Positions 7,738 through 15,617 of a stretch of 64,000 nt of DNA are shown piece after piece. The position numbers and the translations under genes are program-made. The notes beneath the pieces are model-generated. The model made no database searches. It saw only the letters and a program-made list of their open reading frames with translations, and was not told the DNA's origin. The stretch covers positions 286,677-350,676 of the forward strand of contig NZ_JAQIYM010000009.1 of the NCBI RefSeq assembly GCF_028823535.1. Reading direction: 5' to 3'. Numbering within the stretch: the stretch's first letter is position 1; every line of letters starts with the position of its first letter. This DNA is from Pseudomonas serbica. GTDB taxonomy: Bacteria; Pseudomonadota; Gammaproteobacteria; Pseudomonadales; Pseudomonadaceae.

Positions 7738-8904
7738 ATGATGGGCGAATTCGATGCCATCCGACCTTACGACGATAGCGAAGTCCCAGCGGTGCTGGCG
7801 CGACTGCTCGGCGACAAGGCGTTTCTAGATATCCTCACCCACTTCCGCTTCCCGCGTTTTGCCGGCGCCTTGGGCTGGGCGCTCAAACCCCTTATAGCTC
7901 ATCGACTGCGCCGCGAGTTCGCCGGCATCACATCGGTGGCCACCTTGCAGGACAAAGTCGAGTACTACGTCGACCACACCATCGAACGCGCCACGGACGG
8001 AGTGACATACACCGGTGTGGAGCAGTTCAAGACCGGCAGCGCCTATCTGTTCATCGCCAACCACCGTGACATCGTGATGGACCCGGCCTTCGTCAATTAC
8101 GCCGTGTACCACGCCGGCCTGCCGACCCCGCGCATCGCCATCGGTGACAATCTGCTGCAGAAGCCTTTTGTCAGTGACCTCATGCGCCTGAACAAGAGCT
8201 TCATCGTGCACCGTTCGATCACCGGTCGGCGCGAGAAGATGGCGGCGTACCAATTGCTGTCGGCGTACATCAACCATTCGATCCGCAACGATTGCGCCTC
8301 GATCTGGATCGCCCAGGCCGAAGGCCGGGCCAAGGACGGCGACGACCGTACCGAGTCGGCGATCCTCAAGATGTTCCACATGAGCCGCAAGGACGAGCCG
8401 TTCGGTGAAGTCATCCGTTCGCTCAACCTGACCCCCGTGTCGATCAGCTACGAGTACGATCCGTGCGACCAGGCCAAGGCCCGCGAACTCTACATCCGCG
8501 CCACCACCGGCAGCTACACCAAGGCCCCCGGCGAGGATGACGTGAGCATCGCCAAGGGCATCACCGGCTACAAGGGTCGGGTGCACGTGAACTTTGCGGC
8601 GCCCATCACCGAGCTGTTCGAAGACACCAAGCAATTGGCGATCGAGATGGACAAGCAGATCCTCGGCGGTTATCGCCTGTTCCCGGTGCACTACCTGGCC
8701 TACGCCCAATGGCAGAATGCCGACCCGCAACTGCAGGTACCGCGCGCCAGCGAGATTTTCCCGGCCGACGAACTGGCCAAGGCCCAGGACCAATGGCAGC
8801 AACGCCTGGATGCCTGCCCCGAGGAACATCGTCCGTTCCTGGTGCTGCAATACGCCACCCCGGTGCGCAATCAGTACCGGGTCAAGGCTGGATTGCCGCT
8901 TTAA
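7738..8904 (+). CDS. 1-acyl-glycerol-3-phosphate acyltransferase-like protein
   Basis: A PlsC-domain (PF01553-like) protein of 388 residues, probably moving acyl groups to a glycerophospholipid or related acceptor at the inner membrane. The block FIANHRDIVMDP near residue 105 is the catalytic motif. It reads H-X5-D rather than the canonical H-X4-D, with another Asp two residues after the His. FIVHRS near 155 and WIAQAEGRAKDG near 191 match later acyltransferase blocks. Two adjacent ATGs follow AAGAGAG; the first is used here. The protein is longer than PlsC (about 245 residues) and its acceptor is unknown. A strong terminator follows. Confidence 0.8.
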   Translation: MMGEFDAIRPYDDSEVPAVLARLLGDKAFLDILTHFRFPRFAGALGWALKPLIAHRLRREFAGITSVATLQDKVEYYVDHTIERATDGVTYTGVEQFKTGSAYLFIANHRDIVMDPAFVNYAVYHAGLPTPRIAIGDNLLQKPFVSDLMRLNKSFIVHRSITGRREKMAAYQLLSAYINHSIRNDCASIWIAQAEGRAKDGDDRTESAILKMFHMSRKDEPFGEVIRSLNLTPVSISYEYDPCDQAKARELYIRATTGSYTKAPGEDDVSIAKGITGYKGRVHVNFAAPITELFEDTKQLAIEMDKQILGGYRLFPVHYLAYAQWQNADPQLQVPRASEIFPADELAKAQDQWQQRLDACPEEHRPFLVLQYATPVRNQYRVKAGLPL

Positions 8905-8917
8905 CCGCGGATACGAC

Positions 8918-8943
8918 AACGGCGCCCTCGGGCGCCGTTTTTA
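8918..8943 (+). terminator. rho-independent terminator after the acyltransferase gene
   Basis: The hairpin AACGGCGCC / GGCGCCGTT (8918-8926 and 8931-8939) has a CTCG loop and a T-rich tail. It starts 13 bp after the stop codon. Confidence 0.9.
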
Positions 8944-8953
8944 TTGGTTTGAC

Positions 8954-8986
8954 CTGTAGGCGCTGCCGCAGGCTGCGATCTTTTGC
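8954..8986. repeat. short intergenic Pseudomonas repeat (second type)
   Basis: The stretch containing GCTGCCGCAGGCTGCGATC is a recurrent P. fluorescens-group intergenic repeat, recognised from memory. It forms the small stem GCNGCC / GGCTGC. It lies between convergent genes. Only one copy was noticed in this window. Confidence 0.5.
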
Positions 8987-8988
8987 TT

Positions 8989-9267
8989 CTAGACCTGGGT
9001 GCTGATCCACGACACCAGCAACGCCAGCGCCATGCAGGCAAAGCCAAAGCGGTAGAAAAACCGATTCATGCGCAGGGTTGCCCAATCCAGCGTCGGCTCC
9101 TGGCTTGGGCTGCTCTGGCGTTGCGATTGCAGACTGGCCATTGCGCGCTGTTCGCGGCGACGGGTGGCGTGCAGCAACCAACCGCCCGGGAAGGCCAGCA
9201 GCAGGGCCAGCAGATTGATCAATTTGGCGGGATGGGCGGTAAACAGCGTCATCAAATGCAGCGACAT
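8989..9267 (-). CDS. small two-helix membrane protein
   Basis: A 92-residue protein with a hydrophobic segment near residues 12-30 (LINLLALLLAFPGGWLL), a basic Gln/Ser-rich middle, and a second hydrophobic helix at the C-terminus (FACMALALLVSWIS). The ATG at 9267 has GAGG 8 bases upstream and is preferred to an earlier start at 9279. I do not recognise a named family. It looks like a conserved Pseudomonas inner-membrane protein of unknown function. Confidence 0.6.
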   Translation of the reverse strand: MSLHLMTLFTAHPAKLINLLALLLAFPGGWLLHATRRREQRAMASLQSQRQSSPSQEPTLDWATLRMNRFFYRFGFACMALALLVSWISTQV

Positions 9268-9392
9268 CACAAACCTCAAACGAAACCGGGGGCGGCAGGC
9301 ACCTCACCGGTGACCGCGGGCGAATTCTACCGAAAGCCTGCGTCCCTGCCCTGCCTTTCCGACAATTAACGATTCAAATGACCAGTGGCCAT

Positions 9393-9426
9393 GAAAAAAG
9401 CCCGGGGCCATTGCTGGCGCCGGGCT
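9393..9426 (-). terminator. terminator of the YajG gene
   Basis: Read on the minus strand, AAGCCCGGCGCC pairs with GGCCCCGGGCTT (with small mismatches) and is followed by TTTTTT. It lies about 20 bp beyond the YajG-family stop codon. Confidence 0.85.
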
Positions 9427-9447
9427 TGGGGGCATCTGGCGAATGTT

Positions 9448-10032
9448 TTACTCGCCGAGAACCTGACCCACGGTCGGGTCCTTGAACAAGCGGGTCAACG
9501 CATCGCTCAACACGTCGCTGACCAGCTTGGTGTTGGTTTCCTGATTCGGCGCCATGCCGAAACGCTGGTCCAGGGACGCGCCATAACGACCGCTGTAGCG
9601 ACGGTTGGCATTCTGCACATCGGAGCGGAAGGTCGCGCCAATGGTTGCCTCGGTCACGTACATGCCCTCTTTGGGCGACTGGTACTTCAATTCGGCCAGC
9701 GTCACGGTGATCTGCGGCGCGTTCGCCGCATTGGCCGTCGGGGTGAAGCCCAGCAACCGCACGGCCGCTTCGGCCTGCGCCTGCAGTTTCGGCAAGATCT
9801 GCGCGCCCTGCACGGTAATCGCGCTGGTCTCCGGGTACAGGCCGCCACGGGTGCCCAGGGTTGGCGACGGACGACCGTCGACCACGCGCACCACCACCGG
9901 CTGGCCGCGGCCGACCGGCGCCAGTTGGGCCGTCAGCTTGGGTTCCGGGTTCAGTTGTTGCGGGCTGTGGGCGCAGCCGACCAACGTCAAGCTGGTCACA
10001 GTGATCAAACCGAACAACAGGCGTTGCAACAT
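9448..10032 (-). CDS. YajG-family lipoprotein
   Basis: A 194-residue predicted lipoprotein with a signal peptide and the lipobox TLVGC (Cys near residue 20). The mature part fits the YajG family, recognised by the VVVRVVDGRPSPTLG segment near 46 and the later beta-rich core. YajG is an outer-membrane or periplasmic lipoprotein of unknown function. The ATG at 10032 was chosen because GAGAAGAG precedes it and the signal peptide begins there; the longer frame to 10107 adds 25 residues ahead of the signal. Confidence 0.82.
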   Translation of the reverse strand: MLQRLLFGLITVTSLTLVGCAHSPQQLNPEPKLTAQLAPVGRGQPVVVRVVDGRPSPTLGTRGGLYPETSAITVQGAQILPKLQAQAEAAVRLLGFTPTANAANAPQITVTLAELKYQSPKEGMYVTEATIGATFRSDVQNANRRYSGRYGASLDQRFGMAPNQETNTKLVSDVLSDALTRLFKDPTVGQVLGE

Positions 10033-10231
10033 ACTCTTCTCTCCAGAATCAGGCACTAACAGGCTCGCAGTATAGCGGTGCGCCGCTGCAGCGAACCAGC
10101 GCAACAATTGAGGAAAGTTCTGACAAATCTTTCAGAATCCGCTGCCTGTCACGCACCTGTCATCACCCATACACTTGTGCGTCACGGCTCGCTGGCACTC
10201 TTCTCAGCAGTCCCCCACAAGGTACTTCGCC

Positions 10232-10465
10232 ATGCGCTTTCTCGTCTCGCTGTTCGCCCCACGCCCACGGCACCGCAGCTTTGCCCTGCTCGACAGCAAC
10301 GGCCTTTGCCAGGCATTCAAGCAGTGCAGCCTCCAGCCCATGGGCGATGGTTGGGTCGAAATCGAAGAAATTCGCCTCAACTGGCTGCAGCAACCCCTGC
10401 CCGCCAGTGCCCGCGTGGGCCAGCATCCACCTCGTTCACAGGCTCGGCAGCTGATGGCGACCTGA
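10232..10465 (+). CDS. conserved Pseudomonas small protein
   Basis: A 77-residue protein beginning MRFLVSLFAPRPRHRSFALL with a Pro/Arg-rich tail. AAGG lies about 9 bases before the ATG at 10232. The pattern LLDSNGLCQAFKQC near residues 18-31 and the tryptophans in GWVEIEEIRLNWL look like a folded, conserved protein that I associate with Pseudomonas genomes, but I cannot assign a function. A longer frame from 10175 lacks a ribosome-binding site. Confidence 0.55.
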   Translation: MRFLVSLFAPRPRHRSFALLDSNGLCQAFKQCSLQPMGDGWVEIEEIRLNWLQQPLPASARVGQHPPRSQARQLMAT

Positions 10466-11204
10466 CCAGACGCCTAATAAAAGTCATTAAACACGACCAA
10501 TTCCCTGCGTTTCTTCGCTACAATCTCCCCCCGATTATAAGGACGTCTCCTGATCGGGCCTCGCAGCATCGTCATTGCTTCGGTTTTGGCACCCCGCACC
10601 GCCCACAGAGAGCCGCCCACACAGATCGAGTGAAGCTGGCGCGCTTGCTGTTCCTCAAGCACAACACCACTTTGCGCGAATCTGCAGAGCTGTCATTACG
10701 CTCGGTCACTGAGCTGTTTGCCCGTATCGCCTGCCTGGAATTTCCTGGCGGCGGACCATTCGGGCACGGTGCCAGGCTGGGACAGCCCTTTTTTGAGGTT
10801 CACGTCTTCAAAAGAGCGTGAAAAAAACGGGTTTTCACAACTTCACAAGAGTGTGGCGAGCAAATGAATAGTTTTGCGTCTGAATATGCACCATTAGCGT
10901 CCAGTACAGCCCAACGACACAGGACCGAGTACACCTCGAATACCGGAGCCTGAAGCCTGTCCGCTACGGATTTGGTTGCACAAGCGGGTGTATCGACCAT
11001 AAGTCGAATTGCCAGTCGCACGTTGAAATGAGTTCATAGGGCTCTTAGTAAACCCGGCCGGTAGCATCCGTCGAAGTTGCGAAAAATTGCGAAGATTCGG
11101 ACATGGCGATACTGCCATGAGTTCGAGGGGCATCACTGACTCGCCCCGGAACGCCTGGCAGCCATGCCGACAATTTGGTGCTGCAGATTTTGGAGACGCG
11201 TTAA
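10466..11204. other. 739-bp gap upstream of mqo: probable long leader, possible small RNA or micro-ORFs
   Basis: No recognised gene. A TACAAT box at 10519 and a second AT-rich box (TTATAA at 10535) are followed by AAGGA. A frame read from CTG at 10551 ends at a GTGA that overlaps a GTG-started frame (10630-10821, 63 residues). A weak hairpin with TTTTTT at 10775-10794 could end a short RNA. From 10830 on the base composition is lower in GC, with small hairpins (ATGGC/GCCAT near 11103, GGGGC/GCCCC near 11127) before the mqo ribosome-binding site. Confidence 0.35.
10775..10794 (+). terminator. weak terminator-like hairpin in the mqo leader
   Basis: GGCTG pairs with CAGCC around a three-base loop and is followed by C and six T. 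The stem is only 5 bp, so activity is uncertain. Confidence 0.3.
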
Positions 11205-12713
11205 ATGGCGCATAACGAAGCAGTCGACGTAGTACTGGTTGGGGCCGGCATCATGAGTGCCACCCTCGCAGTACTGCTCAAAGAGCTCGACCCCGCGATC
11301 AAGCTGGAAGTCGTCGAGCTGATGGATTCCGGTGCCGCGGAGAGTTCCAACCCGTGGAACAACGCCGGTACCGGTCACGCCGGCCTGTGCGAGCTGAACT
11401 ACACGCCGCAGGCTGCCGATGGCACCGTCGACATCAAGAAAGCCGTGCATATCAACACCCAGTTCGAGGTGTCGAAGCAGTTCTGGTCGTACCTGACCAA
11501 GAAAGGCACGTTCGGCTCGTGCAAATCGTTTATCAGCCCGGTGCCACACCTGAGTTTCGTGCAGGGCGAAAGCGGCGTGTCCTTCCTCAAGGAACGCTTC
11601 AACGTGCTGAGCAAGCACCACGCCTTCGCCGACATGGAATACACCGAAGACAAGGCCAAGATGGCCGAGTGGATGCCGCTGATGATGCCGGGGCGCGATC
11701 CTGGCGAAACCCTGGCGGCCACTCGCGTGATCAACGGTACCGATGTCAACTTTGGCGCCCTGACCAACCAACTGCTCAAGCACCTGACCAGCGCTCCCGA
11801 TGCCCAGGTCAAGTACTGCAAGCGCGTGACCGGTCTCAAGCGCAACAACGGTGGCTGGACCGTCAGCATCAAGGACGTCAACAGCGGCAACACCCGTGAA
11901 GTCGACGCCAAGTTCGTCTTCCTCGGCGCGGGCGGCGCGGCGTTGCCGCTGCTGCAGGCTTCGGGCATCGAAGAGAGCAAAGGCTTCGGCGGCTTCCCGA
12001 TCAGCGGCCAATGGCTGCGTTGCGACAACCCGGAAGTGGTCAAGCACCATCAGGCCAAGGTCTACAGCCAGGCTGCCGTGGGCTCGCCACCGATGTCCGT
12101 GCCGCACCTCGATACCCGTGTCGTCGACGGCAAGAAATCCCTGCTGTTCGGACCTTACGCCGGCTTCACCACCAAGTTCCTCAAGCACGGCTCCTTCATG
12201 GACCTGCCGATGTCGGTTCGCGCCGGCAACATTGGCCCGATGCTGGCGGTGGCGAAAAACAACATGGACCTGACCAAGTACCTGGTCAGCGAAGTGATGC
12301 AGTCGATGGAGCAGCGCCTGGAATCCCTGCGTCGCTTCTACCCTGAAGCGAAAGCCGAAGACTGGCGCCTGGAAGTCGCCGGCCAACGGGTGCAGATCAT
12401 CAAGAAAGACCCGAAAAAAGGCGGCGTCCTGCAATTCGGTACCGAACTGGTCGCGGCCAAGGACGGCTCCCTTGCCGCCCTGCTCGGCGCCTCGCCAGGT
12501 GCCTCGGTGACGGTTTCGATCATGCTGGAACTGATCGAAAAATGCTTCCCGGGCAAAGCCAAGGGCCAATGGGCTGCCAAACTGGCAGAGATCTTCCCGG
12601 CCCGGGAGAAAGTCCTGGAAACCGACGCTGCGCTGTATCGCAAGATCAATGTGCAGAACAACGTTGCCCTGGAACTGGTTGAAGAAAGCAGCGAGACCCC
12701 AAGCTTCGCTTGA
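11205..12713 (+). CDS. mqo: malate:quinone oxidoreductase
   Basis: FAD-dependent, membrane-associated enzyme that oxidises malate to oxaloacetate and passes electrons to the quinone pool, replacing or complementing NAD-malate dehydrogenase in the TCA cycle. The 502-residue protein starts with the FAD-binding loop VVLVGAGIMSATL near residue 10 and has NPWNNAGTGHAG near 51, both typical of Mqo. GGAGACGCGTTAA precedes the ATG. The neighbouring PA4642-type gene and hpt-upp-uraA order point to the MqoB (PA4640) orthologue. A strong bidirectional terminator follows. Confidence 0.95.
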   Translation: MAHNEAVDVVLVGAGIMSATLAVLLKELDPAIKLEVVELMDSGAAESSNPWNNAGTGHAGLCELNYTPQAADGTVDIKKAVHINTQFEVSKQFWSYLTKKGTFGSCKSFISPVPHLSFVQGESGVSFLKERFNVLSKHHAFADMEYTEDKAKMAEWMPLMMPGRDPGETLAATRVINGTDVNFGALTNQLLKHLTSAPDAQVKYCKRVTGLKRNNGGWTVSIKDVNSGNTREVDAKFVFLGAGGAALPLLQASGIEESKGFGGFPISGQWLRCDNPEVVKHHQAKVYSQAAVGSPPMSVPHLDTRVVDGKKSLLFGPYAGFTTKFLKHGSFMDLPMSVRAGNIGPMLAVAKNNMDLTKYLVSEVMQSMEQRLESLRRFYPEAKAEDWRLEVAGQRVQIIKKDPKKGGVLQFGTELVAAKDGSLAALLGASPGASVTVSIMLELIEKCFPGKAKGQWAAKLAEIFPAREKVLETDAALYRKINVQNNVALELVEESSETPSFA

Positions 12714-12723
12714 TTCGGCCGCA

Positions 12724-12769
12724 TAAAAAACGCCCCGTCCATCAATGATGGCGGGGCGTTTTTTTATGC
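12724..12769. terminator. bidirectional terminator between mqo and the PA4642-type gene
   Basis: AAAAAACGCCCCG and CGGGGCGTTTTTTT form a long stem with A and T tracts on both sides, so it can end transcripts from either strand. Confidence 0.92.
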
Positions 12770-12782
12770 CGCCTGAATGATC

Positions 12783-13070
12783 TTAGCCGCGAGCCTTCTC
12801 GATCAACTCGATGTAATCCGGGGCATTGCGTTGATCCTTGATCAGGGCAACGAAGTCATTGCCGTGCTCGTCCTTGCCGTTCACGTCATAACCTGCCTCG
12901 ACGAAGAACGTCAGGAAACGCTCGAAATCGTCGATCCGCAGGCCACGATAGGCCTTGACCAGCTTGTGCAGGGACGGGGAAGTCGCGTCGACCGGCTCGA
13001 AATCGAGGAACAACTTGATCTGCTCATCGCCGATCTCGTCACCAATCACTTGTTTCTTATCTTTACGCAT
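12783..13070 (-). CDS. PA4642-family small acidic protein
   Basis: A 95-residue soluble protein with helical, ankyrin-like character (LTFFVEAGYDVNGKDEHGNDF near residues 55-75). It matches the conserved pseudomonad PA4642 family in length, sequence style and position next to mqo. No catalytic motif is visible and no function has been established. It is transcribed toward the shared mqo terminator. Confidence 0.75.
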   Translation of the reverse strand: MRKDKKQVIGDEIGDEQIKLFLDFEPVDATSPSLHKLVKAYRGLRIDDFERFLTFFVEAGYDVNGKDEHGNDFVALIKDQRNAPDYIELIEKARG

Positions 13071-13133
13071 TGCCGACTCCAGCTCGCAGACATTTCACGG
13101 GGCGGGCAGTTTACCCCTGCGCGGGCGCCGGGC

Positions 13134-13619
13134 TCAACGCGGACGAACAGCCCCGGTGTGCAGATCGGCCCAGATGTGGCCGTTGGCGTAGCTGAGGAAC
13201 TGGCAATACACCGTATCGTTGCGCAACAAGTCGATAATCACCCGATATTGAGCCAGCGGGTAATAAAGCGTCAGGGTTTTGCTCTTGTCGTCGTAGAGCG
13301 GCTTTTTCAGGCTTTTGCTTTCGCCATCGAAATTGACCAGCACCTGACTGATGGTGGCGCCCTTGTTCAAGGATTTGCCCTTGAGGCGAATCATCAGCGG
13401 CGAAGTAATGGGGATCGGCTGCTGGCTGGACTGGCGCTGATTGCCGACCACCACCGAATATTCGGTGACTTGCAGCAGCTGTTGTTGCTCGGGTTCGGCA
13501 TCACGCAGGGTCAGGTCGTCCGGCGGCAGGAACTGTGCGTGCATGGGGGCCGGGGCGGCGGCCAGGGGCAGGCTGAGGGTCAGCAACAGGGCGGCACAGC
13601 TGCGGATCAGAAAGCTCAT
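13134..13619 (-). CDS. secreted/periplasmic protein of unknown function
   Basis: A 161-residue protein with a clear Sec signal peptide (MSFLIRSC, then a Leu/Ala core, cleavage near AAA-AP around residue 20). The mature part is beta-rich with YSVVVGNQRQSSQQ and LTLYYPLAQYRVIIDLL. The ATG at 13619 was chosen because GGAG lies 8 bases before it; the longer frame to 13721 runs into a REP element. I know no named family. It is about 60 bp downstream of the PA4642-type gene's start region, so it may be co-transcribed with it. Confidence 0.7.
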   Translation of the reverse strand: MSFLIRSCAALLLTLSLPLAAAPAPMHAQFLPPDDLTLRDAEPEQQQLLQVTEYSVVVGNQRQSSQQPIPITSPLMIRLKGKSLNKGATISQVLVNFDGESKSLKKPLYDDKSKTLTLYYPLAQYRVIIDLLRNDTVYCQFLSYANGHIWADLHTGAVRPR

Positions 13620-13677
13620 GACAGGCTCCGGAATCGGGGCTGAGCACTCTAGCATGGGATCTGTGAACACGATCCAT

Positions 13678-13766
13678 TGTGGAAGCGAGCCTGCTCGCGA
13701 AAGCATCGGCACATTCAGCATGAATGTGTCAGTGAAACCGCTATCGCGAGCAGGCTCGCTCCCACA
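13678..13766. repeat. REP inverted pair
   Basis: GAAGCGAGCCTGCTCGCGA at 13682 and TCGCGAGCAGGCTCGCTCCC at 13744 are inverted copies separated by about 43 bp. They lie between the secreted-protein gene and the WbuC cupin gene. Confidence 0.85.
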
Positions 13767-13775
13767 GGAAGAACA

Positions 13776-14249
13776 TCACTCGAACTGCGCGCGCATCCAG
13801 GCTTGATACTCGGCAACACCAGGTTCGCCTTCACGCGGCGCCCAGTGCGCCAGCTCGCCTTCGCCCACCGGACGATACGGACCCGCCTTGCACTCGAACA
13901 TCAGGCTGTCGGCTTCGAGCACAACCAGGCCATGGAACACACCGGTCGGCAAGTCCACGCCGACACAATCGCCGCCAGCCTGCAGCACCTGCTTTTTCAC
14001 CACCGCGCCGGTCTCGTCGAAAATCAACAGCCCGAGCCGGCCCTTAAGGACCAGCAAGGTCTCGGCCTTGTTGTCACCCAGGTGGCGGTGCGGCGGTATA
14101 TAGGTGTTCGGTTGCAGCCCTACCGCCATCCGGTGGCAGGCATCTTCCATCTGGTGGAAGTTATGATGCTGGCGTCCACGGGGATTGGTCACGGCTTTCT
14201 CGGCCAATTCAGTGAACAGCGTTTGATCAAGAAAGCTCGGTGTGGCCAT
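13776..14249 (-). CDS. WbuC-family cupin protein
   Basis: A 157-residue single-domain cupin. The N-terminal half has HHNFHQ near residue 28 and the metal-site segment PPHRHLGDNKAE near 52 (His, His, Glu); the second cupin motif includes PTGVFHGLVVLE near 101. Named after WbuC of O-antigen clusters, whose enzymatic role is unproven. It lies 3 bp downstream of hpt on the same strand, which suggests one transcript, although no link with purine salvage is known. Confidence 0.8.
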   Translation of the reverse strand: MATPSFLDQTLFTELAEKAVTNPRGRQHHNFHQMEDACHRMAVGLQPNTYIPPHRHLGDNKAETLLVLKGRLGLLIFDETGAVVKKQVLQAGGDCVGVDLPTGVFHGLVVLEADSLMFECKAGPYRPVGEGELAHWAPREGEPGVAEYQAWMRAQFE

Positions 14250-14252
14250 TGC

Positions 14253-14810
14253 TTACATTCCTTTAACGGCAAAAATCCCGTTGGCGTTACGCCAGTAGCC
14301 TTTGTAGTCCATGCCGTAGCCAAAGATGTAACGATCGATGCACGGCAAACCGACGAAATCGGCCTTCAGGTCCGGGCGAGCCTTGCGGTCGTGGTCCTTG
14401 TCGATCAGCACGGCGGTGTGCACTTTACGCGCGCCGGCGTGCTTGCAGAAGTCGATGATAGCGCCGAGGGTATGACCTTCGTCGAGGATGTCGTCGATGA
14501 TCAGCACGTCACGGTCGATGAACGACACTTCCGGCTTGGCTTTCCAGAACAGCTCGCCGCCGCTGGTTTCGTTGCGATAACGGGTGGCGTGCAGGTAGGA
14601 CGCTTCCAGCGGAAATTGCAAGTGGGTGAGCAGTTTGCCGGCGAAAATCAGGCCGCCGTTCATCACGCAGAAAACTACCGGGTTGCTGTCCGCCAGTTGA
14701 TCGTTGATGTGCGCACCGACGCGGGCGATGGCCGCCTCGACTTCAGCTTCGGTGTACAGGCAGTCAGCCTCTCGCATGATTTGACGGATATGCTCGAGAT
14801 CAGCGGACAT
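14253..14810 (-). CDS. hpt: hypoxanthine-guanine phosphoribosyltransferase
   Basis: Purine salvage enzyme that joins PRPP to hypoxanthine or guanine to form IMP or GMP. The 185-residue protein has the PRPP-binding motif VLIIDDILDEGHTL near residues 100-113 (EGHTL in place of the usual TGxTL-type ending) and the early flexible-loop region near 70. It is upstream of and nearly touching the WbuC gene, and diverges from upp across about 165 bp, which places purine and pyrimidine salvage back to back. Confidence 0.93.
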   Translation of the reverse strand: MSADLEHIRQIMREADCLYTEAEVEAAIARVGAHINDQLADSNPVVFCVMNGGLIFAGKLLTHLQFPLEASYLHATRYRNETSGGELFWKAKPEVSFIDRDVLIIDDILDEGHTLGAIIDFCKHAGARKVHTAVLIDKDHDRKARPDLKADFVGLPCIDRYIFGYGMDYKGYWRNANGIFAVKGM

Positions 14811-14904
14811 GGCGCTCTCCTGGGAGGGGTGGCAGTTTCGGAAAAGCGGGCAAAGGTACGCATCAAGTGAGGCCAGATCAAGCGTTTGTGGACTAACGTA
14901 CTCT

Positions 14905-14941
14905 ATGTCTATAGGACATCACCCTCGGATAGATTAATCTA
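14905..14941. promoter_or_regulatory. two adjacent palindromes in the hpt-upp divergent region
   Basis: ATGTC-tatag-GACAT at 14905-14919 and the perfect 12-bp palindrome TAGATTAATCTA at 14930-14941 lie about 10 bp apart, 36-72 bp before the upp start. Their spacing and symmetry suggest operators, but no regulator is recognised. Confidence 0.35.
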
Positions 14942-14976
14942 GGCCGTTTTTTTTGCCCGCCGCCGGAGCCTTTCCC

Positions 14977-15615
14977 ATGCCCATCCTCGAGATCCGCCAC
15001 CCGCTGATCCGTCATAAACTTGGCCTGATGCGCCGCGCAGACATCAGCACCAAGAATTTCCGTGAACTCGCTCAGGAAGTCGGCGCACTGCTGACCTATG
15101 AAGCCACCAAAGACCTGCCGCTGGAAACCTACGATATCGAAGGTTGGTGCGGCACCGTGTCGGTGGAGAAAATCGCCGGCAAGAAAATTACCGTAGTACC
15201 GATCCTGCGCGCCGGTATCGGCATGCTCGAAGGCGTACTCAGCCTGATCCCGGGTGCCAAGGTCAGCGCCGTGGGCGTGGCCCGCAACGAGGAAACCCTC
15301 GAAGCCCACACCTACCTCGAGAAACTGGTACCGGAAATCGACGAACGCCTGGCCATGATCATCGACCCGATGCTCGCCACCGGCGGCTCGATGGTTGCCA
15401 CCATCGACCTGCTGAAAAAAGCCGGCTGCAAGGACATCCGCGCCATGGTGCTGGTCGCTGCACCCGAAGGTATCGCCGTGGTCGAGAAAGCTCACCCGGA
15501 CGTGATCATCTACACCGCTTCCATCGACCAGAAACTCAACGAACACGGTTACATCATCCCGGGCCTGGGCGATGCTGGCGACAAGATCTTCGGCACCAAG
15601 CAGAAGGACGCGTGA
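14977..15615 (+). CDS. upp: uracil phosphoribosyltransferase
   Basis: Converts uracil and PRPP to UMP. The 212-residue protein starts MPILEIRHPLIRHKLGLMR, has the PRPP site IIDPMLATGGSMVATI near residues 128-143 and the uracil-binding C-terminus GYIIPGLGDAGDKIFGT. The ATG at 14977 is preceded by GGAG; an upstream in-frame start adds 8 residues without support. uraA begins 2 bp after its stop, so transport and conversion of uracil are one operon. Confidence 0.96.
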   Translation: MPILEIRHPLIRHKLGLMRRADISTKNFRELAQEVGALLTYEATKDLPLETYDIEGWCGTVSVEKIAGKKITVVPILRAGIGMLEGVLSLIPGAKVSAVGVARNEETLEAHTYLEKLVPEIDERLAMIIDPMLATGGSMVATIDLLKKAGCKDIRAMVLVAAPEGIAVVEKAHPDVIIYTASIDQKLNEHGYIIPGLGDAGDKIFGTKQKDA

Positions 15616-15617
15616 GC

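Noticed and set aside
8983..9369. Plus-strand frame overlapping the small membrane protein gene
   Set aside because: It is Gln/His-rich without a ribosome-binding site; the minus-strand frame has GAGG before its ATG and two membrane helices.
10078..10821. 247-codon plus-strand frame through the mqo leader
   Set aside because: It overlaps the supported 77-residue gene in another frame and lacks a start signal; only its last 63 codons are noted as possible.
15144..15617. N-terminal extension of uraA inside upp
   Set aside because: The extension is an out-of-frame reading of upp and is Arg/His-rich; UraA homology begins at the ATG at 15618.
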